A program made the position numbers and the translations under genes. A DNA stretch of 6,251 nt, taken from NCBI GenBank assembly GCA_913061385.1, contig CAJXTM010000252.1:1-6251 (forward strand). Direction: 5' to 3'. This document shows positions 1 through 6,202 of this stretch, piece by piece. Within the stretch, counting starts at the first letter, position 1. Each line of letters starts with the position of its first letter. Origin of the DNA: an uncultured Rhodopirellula sp. Its GTDB lineage: Bacteria > Planctomycetota > Planctomycetia > Pirellulales > Pirellulaceae. The notes under the pieces are model-generated. The model saw nothing but the letters and a program-made list of their open reading frames with translations, ran no database searches and was not told where the DNA came from.

Positions 1-47
1 CTACACGTAAGGAGTCGTCGGCAGCGTCAGATGTGTATAAGAGACAG
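1..47 (+). other. Illumina Nextera i5-side adapter (contaminant)
   Basis: Not genomic sequence. Bases 1-6 match the end of the P5 flow-cell arm, 7-14 (GTAAGGAG) fit an i5 index, 15-28 (TCGTCGGCAGCGTC) are the Nextera read-1 tail, and 29-47 (AGATGTGTATAAGAGACAG) are the 19 bp Tn5 mosaic end. Read on the minus strand this is what read 2 gives when it runs through a short insert into adapter. The index matches the one I remember as S505. Genomic sequence begins at 48. Tn5 mosaic ends can also mark a real transposon, but the attached index and P5 bases rule that out here. Confidence 0.98.
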
Positions 48-813
48 TTCCTAAGCCGTACCAGTCGCTGTATCTCCAGATATCCATCCAGTGACGTGCC
101 CAACGTTCACCGTGTTGTGGGTTTTTTAACAGCTCATCGATGATCTCGATTGTGGGCCGTCGGTCATCCAACTGCGTCTGTGTGGGGGGTAGCCCGATGA
201 GGTCGAGGTAAAGACGGCGAATCAGTATTTGTCTTGACGCAGGATGTGCGGTCGAAATATTGTGCTCAGTCCGTTTTTTCGCAAGCAGCACATCAATTGG
301 ATTGCCTGTTGCAGTACTTTTTTGTCCGTTCTGCGATCCCTCTGCTTGGGGCTCTTCGATCGCAAGCTTCTGAAAGGCCCAGTGGTCAGATGGTTTCAGG
401 GGCACTGTCTCGTCAGGAGCGTTGCAACCCTCTTCGATCCATTTCTCAAGCAATTGGACTTGATCCGGTTTAAGAGGTGAGCCTTCACCATGGGGCGGCA
501 TCTGGTCCCCCTCTCGACTGGTGATTCTTTCCAGTAGCAAACTGTCTGCAGGGCTCCCCGGTTTTACGATCGGACCACTTTCACCACCAGAAAGCATCAG
601 GCCAACGGTCTCAAGTCGGAGTTCAGATTCCTGCTTCAACCTTCCATGGCATGCATAGCATTTCTCTGCGAGGAGCGGTTTGACCTGCAACAGGTAACTG
701 ATCGGTCTAGGTTGCGATCCCTGATCACCAGGTTGCTGCGAATATGCGCTGGCAATCCAAATGCAACTGAGCGTCGCTGCGAGGCAGTATGGGAGGGAGT
801 GAGTTTGGTGCAC
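48..813 (-). CDS. Exported PSCyt1-PSCyt2 (DUF1549) cytochrome protein, 3'-truncated
   Basis: This is the N-terminal part (about 255 residues) of a planctomycete-specific cytochrome protein. With the GTG start at 813 it begins with a Sec-type signal peptide: a short polar start, then a hydrophobic stretch (residues 9-24, LPYCLAATLSCIWIAS) and a likely cleavage before QQPG. A PSCyt1 domain follows. It has a haem c site CYACH (C52, C55, H56) and a probable distal methionine M105 in DQMPPH. The KWIEEG helix closes the domain. PSCyt2 (DUF1549) starts near residue 171 (NPIDVLL), with the family signatures RRLYLDLIGLPPT and ERWARHWMDIWRYSDWYG. The genomic frame stops at the adapter junction, so the rest of PSCyt2 and the usual C-terminal PSD1 (DUF1553) are missing. 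The frame runs on to base 1 only through adapter, ending in a false tail VSYTHLTLPTTPYV. No ATG is available. A TTG at 942 would add 43 residues with no export signal, so I prefer the GTG. Neither start has a Shine-Dalgarno sequence. In the family such genes are often followed by DUF1501, which lies off the contig. Function is unknown. Confidence 0.9.
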
Positions 814-1035
814 GTCGGTGATTATTAAGAGATGCGAAGAGTACTCATTGTAGCTGACTCCACATTTTATCGAATTTCTTACTCGGTTGCAGAGTTTTTT
901 TAGAGGGCTGACTGCTCGGTTTTGGGCCGGTTGATGTCGCAACGCTGGGAAATCCAGATTCTCGTGGAAAGTCCGTTCTTGTCGGATGATCCAGCCTCAA
1001 CAATGCGATCGCTAATTTTGATGAGGATACTGACC

Positions 1036-1068
1036 GCGGACGGCCCTGGGTTGCCGTTTAATGTCCGC
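1036..1068 (-). repeat. Inverted repeat just after the cupin stop codon
   Basis: GCGGAC at 1036-1041 and GTCCGC at 1063-1068 are perfect 6 bp complements around a 21-base loop. A smaller hairpin, CGGC (1041-1044) with GCCG (1053-1056), competes inside it. It lies 1 base past the cupin stop codon on the minus strand, where a terminator would sit. No T-run follows in that direction, so intrinsic termination is doubtful. It could be a weak mRNA 3' structure or chance. Confidence 0.25.
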
Positions 1069-1069
1069 A

Positions 1070-1423
1070 TTAACTGACGGGCTGACTACGCTTCATCAGT
1101 TCAGCATAGTCATCACGAATTGGGCTGAATGCATCGAGGATCACAGCAGGACCATCAAAAGCAACTGCCTGATGGGGTATGTTCGCAGGTATCAAAAACA
1201 TTGCCCCCGGTTCCAGACTTCGGGTCTCATCCCCAATCGTTAACTGCAGTTTCCCTTCAAGCAAGATGCCACCCTGCTCTTGCATGTGGTCATGAAGCGG
1301 GATTACGGCGCCGGCATCCATCTCCAAGTACGACAGCATCAATTTTTTTTCGTGTGGGGTCCGCAAGCGGCAACCTGGACATACCTCGGTGGCTGGCATG
1401 GATTTGATATCGATAAATGGCAT
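1070..1423 (-). CDS. Small single-domain cupin (cupin_2-like) protein
   Basis: A complete 117-residue protein with no signal peptide, so probably cytoplasmic. Cupin motif 1 reads G38-x5-H44-x-H46-x3-Q50-x6-G57, with E49 next to Q50. Motif 2 reads G73-x5-P79-x4-H84. H44, H46, H84 and Q50 or E49 are the expected ligands for one divalent metal. The C-terminal DAFSPIRDDY resembles the DVFSPxREDY ending common in small sugar-related or unassigned cupins. The length is normal for a one-domain cupin. An unusual CPGC (C15, C18) lies near the N-terminus, where related proteins, as I recall them, usually have no cysteine pair. The ATG at 1423 is supported by AAGGA upstream, the only clear ribosome-binding site in the window. 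It is codirectional with the PSCyt1-PSCyt2 gene 256 bp downstream, so an operon is possible but not shown. The substrate cannot be told from the sequence: such cupins may be isomerases, dioxygenases or ligand sensors. Confidence 0.88.
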   Translation of the reverse strand: MPFIDIKSMPATEVCPGCRLRTPHEKKLMLSYLEMDAGAVIPLHDHMQEQGGILLEGKLQLTIGDETRSLEPGAMFLIPANIPHQAVAFDGPAVILDAFSPIRDDYAELMKRSQPVS

Positions 1424-1428
1424 GGTTT

Positions 1429-1433
1429 TCCTT
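1429..1433 (-). promoter_or_regulatory. Shine-Dalgarno sequence of the cupin gene
   Basis: On the minus strand AAGGA ends five bases before the ATG at 1423. This fixes the cupin start. The other genes here have no comparable site. Confidence 0.6.
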
Positions 1434-1521
1434 GATGATGGATGGGCACTGATCTGGGGATCGATGTGATGACAATATTTTCGTAAGAAACCGTTTGATT
1501 CTGTTCTACGCTAGTAAGGAT

Positions 1522-1552
1522 GCTAAGCGTTCAGTTAGTCTTCTTGCTTAGC
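1522..1552. repeat. 7 bp inverted repeat in the divergent spacer
   Basis: GCTAAGC (1522-1528) and GCTTAGC (1546-1552) are exact complements separated by 17 bases. In RNA one G-U pair could extend each end. It lies about 100 bp upstream of the cupin start and 330 bp upstream of the LamG gene. It could be an operator or an mRNA hairpin. There is no T-run on either side, so it is not an evident terminator. Chance is possible at this length. Confidence 0.3.
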
Positions 1553-1881
1553 GAAAACAGTCATGTTCGTTGTTGCCGGCCTGTTGCGGTTCGGAGGCCT
1601 ATGATTAAGAACACTTCGGAGTCAATCTACCGGATGTTCATGTGTTTGGAGTCCTGCGAGAATGAATGGGGTTCTCTCGCCCAAAGGTGTACTGGAATTC
1701 CATTGCAAACATTGTTTGGCGGTACCGCGCGGAGCACGCTAGGGTGCATTAGAATAACGGAATGCAAGATGGGGTTGCTGTTCGCTATTTGTAGGGCATT
1801 TGAGCAGTGCTTCGGTTTTGTTTTTATTCATGTGATGTTGGTACCACGGGTTTTGGAATAACAGTGTTGAAGTTTGCCACG

Positions 1882-4536
1882 ATGAAACGTCTTTCGATTG
1901 CTATCGTCACTGTTGCTGCTTTAGCGATTGCGGGTCCAATGCGATTGAAGGGTCAGGAAACGGTGGGTTCGGAAACGGTGGGTTCGGAAACGGTGGGTTT
2001 AGCGAAAAGTCTTGAGGTTCTGTACGATTTTCGCGATGCACGCGGGAACCAGGTTTTTGATCGTTCAGGTAAACTCCCTCCGTTGGATCTGCAAATAGAT
2101 GACATGGGGCAGGTGGAGTTGCGTGATGGAGTGCTGACAATTCGCGGGCCGACCAAGATCGCGACCAAGAGCACAGGGAAACGACTTGTCAAAGCGATTC
2201 AACGAACTGGCGCACTGACCGTCGAAGTATGGTTGCGACCGCACGGGTTGCAACAAGACGGACCAGCACGAATTGTTACTCTGTCGAAAGATTCAGGGTC
2301 TCGAAATATTACTCTCGGTCAGGAAGGTAGCAGTGTCGAAGTTAGGTTGCGGACATCGAAGACTTCGGCCAACGGAATTCCGGCGGTGACGACCAGGAGT
2401 CGCAGCCTAAAAGAAGAATTGATGCACGTTGTGTACACGCGTGGTCGCAGTGGTAATGTGAGTGTTTATATCAACGGTAAGCACAGTCAGCGGCAGAGAG
2501 TTGCGGGGGATCTGAACGGTTGGGACGAGCGGTTCCATTTGGCTTTGGGCAATGAAATGTCTGGTGACCGACCGTGGATGGGTGACTTGCATTTGGTTGC
2601 TGTCTACAGCAGCGAGGTAAGATCAGATGAGGTCGCTGCACAATATGCACGGGGCGTTGCCGATGGTCCTGAAGGACTGCTTGCGGCCACTGTTGATTCT
2701 CGTCCGCACTTTTTTGAAACAAGAATCGCTCCCATTCTTTCGAATCATTGTCTTGAGTGCCATGATTCGGCCTCGCATGAGGGTGGGCTAGATTTATCCA
2801 GAAAAGAACCCGGTCTTCGTGGTGGGGACTCGGGAAAGGTAATCATCGCTGGTCATGCGGATGATAGTCCACTGTGGGGCTCAATTGATTCAGACGAGAT
2901 GCCGCACAATCGCCCTTCGCTGAATGCAGATCAGAAGCAGGCATTGAAGAAATGGATTGATGATGGTGCTGTTTGGAGTATTGATTTTGTAGACCCTGCG
3001 ATCTATCGACACGTTCGACAGTCGGGCAACTGGGTTCAACGTTTAACTATTCCTGAGTACGTGGCCACCATCCAAACCATCTTCGATGTGGATGTTGCAG
3101 ATGAGGCATTAACGAGTTTGCCGCAGGACCAACGCGCGGATGGGTTTCGCAACACGGCATATAATTTGAATGTCGACCTCAAGCATGTGGAAGCATATTC
3201 GCGGATGGCTGCTTTGGTTGTTGCCCAAGTGGATGTCGCTCAATTCGCACGTCGCTTTAGCAATAGCAGGAAGTTGACGGACAATAATATGCGGCAACTG
3301 ATTTCAGATATAGGCAAACTTGTCTTGCGTGCGCCGTTGACTGAGCAGGAAGTTGCGTTGTATCGCGGGATTTCTACAACCGTGGCGAGTGCCGGTGGAG
3401 ACTTTCAGGAGGCAGTGGGAATGATTCTTGAGGCGATGCTGCAATCCCCAAGGTTTCTTTATCGCATCGAGAATCAGCTCGGAGATGGATCGCGATGGCC
3501 GATCAATGATTATGAACTTGCATCACGTGTAAGTTTCATTGTTTGTGGATCGCCGCCCGATGAAATTTTATTGAAAGCGGCAGATTCGGGACAATTAAGC
3601 GATCCGCGGCAGTTGCGGCAACAGGTAGCACGCCTGTTGAAGACTGGCAAAGCCCTTGCGCAATCAAAACAGTTCATCATTCAGTGGCTGGATCTTGATC
3701 GACTCGGCAATATGAGTCCTGACAAGAAACGATTTCCAGCATGGCGGGATTCACTTGCTAAGGACATGCGTCAGGAGACGATTGATTTTTTTATGGACCT
3801 GGTATGGGAACAGAAGCGACCTTTGTCAGCTCTATTGAATGCACAGTTTACTTACCTGACACCAGAACTCGCCAAGCACTATGGGATCTCAGTAGCAGGT
3901 CCGGAAAAGCAGCGTTATGATCTTTCGGAGATACCAACTCGAGGGGGGTTGCTGACGCAAGCAAGCGTATTGACGATTGGTGGAGATGATGCCTCGATGG
4001 TGGCCCGTGGATTATTTGTCCTGAGTGATTTGCTTTTCAGTGAGGTGGGGGACCCACCGCCTGGGTTAGATATTACTCCTGTCCCGACCAGTCTGGGAAA
4101 TACGCACCGAGCTATTGCGACAGTGCGCGTTAAAAGTCAGTCGTGTGGTGGATGTCACGCCCGGTTTGAGCCTTTGGCTTTTGGCTTGGAATGTTATGAC
4201 GGGATCGGAGCTTTCCAGACAGCGGATGAGCATGGTAATGTTCTGCGGCAGGATGGGGAGATCCTTTTTCCCGGCGATGCGGAGCCGACTGCCTATCGTA
4301 CGTCCGCTGATATGATGAATCTGCTTGCCAGCAGTGACCGGGTGAAGCAGTGCTTGACGCGCAAGGTCAGCCAGTTTGCGTTAGGTCGTCCGTTGGACGT
4401 AACGGACGCCGCCAGTTTGCGGAGCATTCATGCGAATTCACAAAGGAGTGGCGGCACCTATCAAGGTTTAATCACGGCGATCGTACTCAGTGACCTTGTG
4501 CTTACGACTCGAACTGAATCGGAACCCGATCAGTGA
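1882..4536 (+). CDS. Exported LamG-dihaem cytochrome (PSCyt1/PSD3/PSD5/PSD4/PSCyt3/PSD2)
   Basis: A complete 884-residue protein. The ATG at 1882 gives a clean Sec signal peptide (KR at 2-3, hydrophobic residues 4-17, likely cut near AIA-G). In-frame GTG codons upstream, such as 1807, add only residues that would bury it. After three ETVG[S/L] repeats (26-40) comes a LamG/concanavalin-like module (about 44-265: LEVLYDFRD, LTVEVWLRP, VSVYINGK, HLALGNE, GDLHLVAVYSSEV). Next is PSCyt1 with CLECH (C290, C293, H294) and probable ligand M340 in DEMPH. Then come PSD3 (DUF1587, about 387-450, RLTIPEYVATIQTIF), PSD5 (DUF1595, about 455-530, ending SPRFLYRIE), PSD4 (DUF1592, about 540-670, YELASRVSFIVCGSPPDEIL to ELAKHYGI), PSCyt3 (DUF1588, about 685-780, TRGGLLTQASVL) with a second haem site CGGCH (C755, C758, H759), and PSD2 (DUF1585, about 805-878). 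This is the full domain order of the family, with LamG at the front. It should bind two c-type haems outside the cytoplasm. Electron transfer or oxidation linked to glycan binding is an inference. The DUF1552 gene follows after 90 bp, as usual. Confidence 0.95.
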   Translation: MKRLSIAIVTVAALAIAGPMRLKGQETVGSETVGSETVGLAKSLEVLYDFRDARGNQVFDRSGKLPPLDLQIDDMGQVELRDGVLTIRGPTKIATKSTGKRLVKAIQRTGALTVEVWLRPHGLQQDGPARIVTLSKDSGSRNITLGQEGSSVEVRLRTSKTSANGIPAVTTRSRSLKEELMHVVYTRGRSGNVSVYINGKHSQRQRVAGDLNGWDERFHLALGNEMSGDRPWMGDLHLVAVYSSEVRSDEVAAQYARGVADGPEGLLAATVDSRPHFFETRIAPILSNHCLECHDSASHEGGLDLSRKEPGLRGGDSGKVIIAGHADDSPLWGSIDSDEMPHNRPSLNADQKQALKKWIDDGAVWSIDFVDPAIYRHVRQSGNWVQRLTIPEYVATIQTIFDVDVADEALTSLPQDQRADGFRNTAYNLNVDLKHVEAYSRMAALVVAQVDVAQFARRFSNSRKLTDNNMRQLISDIGKLVLRAPLTEQEVALYRGISTTVASAGGDFQEAVGMILEAMLQSPRFLYRIENQLGDGSRWPINDYELASRVSFIVCGSPPDEILLKAADSGQLSDPRQLRQQVARLLKTGKALAQSKQFIIQWLDLDRLGNMSPDKKRFPAWRDSLAKDMRQETIDFFMDLVWEQKRPLSALLNAQFTYLTPELAKHYGISVAGPEKQRYDLSEIPTRGGLLTQASVLTIGGDDASMVARGLFVLSDLLFSEVGDPPPGLDITPVPTSLGNTHRAIATVRVKSQSCGGCHARFEPLAFGLECYDGIGAFQTADEHGNVLRQDGEILFPGDAEPTAYRTSADMMNLLASSDRVKQCLTRKVSQFALGRPLDVTDAASLRSIHANSQRSGGTYQGLITAIVLSDLVLTTRTESEPDQ
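1956..2000 (+). repeat. Tandem 15 bp repeat, three copies, in frame
   Basis: The unit GGAAACGGTGGGTTC occurs at 1956-1970 and 1971-1985, and once more at 1986-2000 with a final T instead of C. It encodes ETVGS, ETVGS, ETVGL directly after the signal peptide of the LamG cytochrome. The length is a multiple of three, so gain or loss of copies would keep the frame. Near identity at the DNA level suggests recent slippage. Confidence 0.95.
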
Positions 4537-4626
4537 AGCGTGATTCAGGCCTGATGCCGTTTTTTAGCAACGGTGGCTTGCCGCTACAATTCAACCTCAT
4601 CGTCAATTGCACATGTTGATTTTCCC

Positions 4627-6042
4627 ATGAAACAGACTCAAATGCACCGTCGAACCCTGCTCCGCGGAGCGGGTGGTATTTTGATTGGCTTGCCGCTTCT
4701 TGAAGAAATGATTCTTCCTGCTGCGGTGACCGATTCTCAGGTTCCGATACGAGCGTTCAATGTGTTCTTTGGTCTAGGGATTCCCGCGCCATTGCAGACA
4801 GAGGGATTTGACGGTGTTCTTGAACCGCTCAAACCATTGAACAGCAAGTTGCTGATCATGCGCAATGTTGATCAGGTGCGTTGCGATGAATCCGGCATCA
4901 ATGCACATTTTGATGGTGCCAGCGGTGCGTTTACCGCTACGCCGCCGGATGGAGAGGCGAAGGCAGGGGGAGCATCAATTGATCAGGTGATCCGCAAGAG
5001 TTGCCATCCGGATGGGATGCCTCCTGGAATGGTTCCAACACTAATTGGGGGAACTTTTTTTCGGCGTAGTCGCGTTAGCCGCTATGTCCATAGTTACAAC
5101 CGAGATGGAACGGTCGCTGCGACGATTCAGGAACGACCTCGCGATCTGTTCAATCGTGTCTTTGGTGTGGTCGGGGGTGCGGGGGATTCCGGTGATGTTA
5201 GAAAACAGCGACTGCGGCGGAGTGTACTCGACTCAGTAGTTGAACAGTACCGCTTTTACTCGGGCGCTAACTCGCCTTTAGGGAGCATTTCCCGAGGTCG
5301 TGTCGCGGATCATTTGGAGCGGATTCGAGAGTTCGAGCAGCGTGCCTTTGAAATGAGAGAATTTGGCCCAAATTCTCCGCCGATGCCGCCAAGGTCAGAT
5401 CTTGCTCATGGTGGGCATGCTGATCCAGGTGGAGAAGGAATTGACATGAAGATCGATGACTTGGTGCATGAGTGGCGTTTGATGGCCGACCTTTACGCGC
5501 TGGCGATCGAGTTGGACCGCGCCAGATTCGGAGCCGTGACTTTTTTAGCTGCTGGAGAACGGTTACGAGTCACTGGAGATTATCGGTACGACGGCAAACA
5601 GGTCTACTCCTTCGATGATGAGAGAGAGTTGGACAAGAGTGGGTCAGGTGGTTGTAGCCATGAGTGGTGGCACCGATTCAATCCTAAGAAACAAAATGAG
5701 CAACTACGAGCGCACGCTCATATGAAAATGCGGGAAGTCGCGTACTTTCTCGATCGACTCGACAGTGTTCAGGAGGCGAATGGAAAATCGATTCTTGAAA
5801 ATTCATGTATTACAATCTCTACCGAATCAGGTGATGGTCGACACGCAGATGTGAAACGCGAACTTTCCGGTGTCTTTCACGCAATTTCCGGTGCCAATGG
5901 TCGCTTCAAAACCGGCGAAATTCTCGATCTGGGGAAAGAGGGCATCGATGTCTATAATACGATGCTCGAAGCCTATCAAACGGGTGAACGTCTTGGGCCC
6001 AGCGACCGAGAGTACAATCGGGTCGATGGTATCCTCGCCTGA
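4627..6042 (+). CDS. Exported DUF1552 (HXXSHH family) protein
   Basis: A complete 471-residue protein, the usual size for DUF1552 (PF07586). The ATG at 4627 puts a twin-arginine-like leader, HRRTLLRGAGG, at residues 7-17 before a hydrophobic run, so export by Tat is likely. A GTG at 4573 would add 18 residues in front without improving the leader. Neither has a Shine-Dalgarno sequence. Family landmarks in order: RAFNVFFGLGIPAP, LKPLNSKLLIMRNVD, INAHFDGASGAFTA, GGASIDQVI, RPRDLFNRVFG, RRSVLDSV, VADHLERIREFEQRA, LMADLYALAIELDRARFGAVTF, and near the end ILENSCITISTESGDGRHADVK followed by GGxF-like SGANGRFKTGEIL. The name-giving HXXSHH motif is altered: residues 341-349 read GGCSHEWWH, keeping S344-H345 but with G and E in place of the outer histidines and an extra H349. 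The gene follows the LamG cytochrome by 90 bp with no strong terminator between, so cotranscription is likely. Biochemical function of the family is unknown. Distant similarity to sulfatase-like DUF1501 proteins is often assumed but not visible here. Confidence 0.93.
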   Translation: MKQTQMHRRTLLRGAGGILIGLPLLEEMILPAAVTDSQVPIRAFNVFFGLGIPAPLQTEGFDGVLEPLKPLNSKLLIMRNVDQVRCDESGINAHFDGASGAFTATPPDGEAKAGGASIDQVIRKSCHPDGMPPGMVPTLIGGTFFRRSRVSRYVHSYNRDGTVAATIQERPRDLFNRVFGVVGGAGDSGDVRKQRLRRSVLDSVVEQYRFYSGANSPLGSISRGRVADHLERIREFEQRAFEMREFGPNSPPMPPRSDLAHGGHADPGGEGIDMKIDDLVHEWRLMADLYALAIELDRARFGAVTFLAAGERLRVTGDYRYDGKQVYSFDDERELDKSGSGGCSHEWWHRFNPKKQNEQLRAHAHMKMREVAYFLDRLDSVQEANGKSILENSCITISTESGDGRHADVKRELSGVFHAISGANGRFKTGEILDLGKEGIDVYNTMLEAYQTGERLGPSDREYNRVDGILA

Positions 6043-6202
6043 TTGAGAGTGAACACGTATCGTCTTGTTGTCTTTCATGGTAACACGCGGATCGAAGTTG
6101 AACGTTTGGTGGTTGGCCACTTACGAGGTCGCCAATCTGAGCGTGTAGTTTGGATGCGGTGCTGGAAAGGTCCAGCGGGACGCCTGTTAGAAGTAATGTA
6201 CC
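6043..6202 (+). other. Terminal 160 bp tail with an open frame
   Basis: Genomic sequence between the DUF1552 stop and the right adapter. The plus frame that begins right after the TGA stays open for all 53 codons, with TTG (6043) and GTG (6049) as possible starts, and would encode a basic peptide (VNTYRLVVFHGN..., ...RVVWMRCWKGPAGRLLEVMY). I do not recognise it. There is no ribosome-binding site, and a frame this short can stay open by chance. No terminator hairpin is visible. It may be the beginning of a third plus-strand gene or plain spacer. Confidence 0.25.

Larger units (their letters stand above)
1424..1881. other. Divergent gene-free spacer
   Basis: These 458 bases separate the minus-strand cupin from the plus-strand LamG cytochrome gene and should hold promoters for both directions. 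I see no convincing -35/-10 pair on either strand. The visible structure is an inverted repeat at 1522-1552 and a 10 bp palindrome, GCGGTACCGC, at 1719-1728. A 113-codon open frame at 1520-1861 on the plus strand encodes a cysteine-rich peptide with no recognisable domain. Its only nearby purine-rich stretch abuts the ATG, too close to act as a ribosome-binding site, so I do not call it a gene. Confidence 0.6.

Noticed and set aside
814..942. N-terminal extension of the PSCyt1-PSCyt2 gene to a TTG at 942
   Set aside because: It would place 43 charged and polar residues ahead of the signal peptide and has no ribosome-binding site. The GTG at 813 gives a normal exported start.
1719..1728. Perfect 10 bp palindrome GCGGTACCGC
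   Set aside because: Short palindromes of this size occur by chance and nothing else marks it as a protein-binding site.
1520..1861. 113-codon plus-strand open frame, cysteine-rich, in the divergent spacer
   Set aside because: No domain, no signal peptide of normal form, no usable ribosome-binding site (the purine-rich stretch abuts the ATG), and codons unlike the neighbouring genes. It ends just before the cytochrome start, in promoter territory.
4545..4565. Palindrome TCAGGCCTGA (4545-4554) followed by six T (4560-4565), terminator-like
   Set aside because: The palindrome has no room for a loop and leaves only a three-pair stem. It lies between two genes that are normally paired, so a strong terminator is not expected.
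5827..6120. 97-codon minus-strand open frame at the right end
   Set aside because: About 215 bases lie antisense to the well-conserved C-terminus of the DUF1552 protein. The peptide has no recognisable family.
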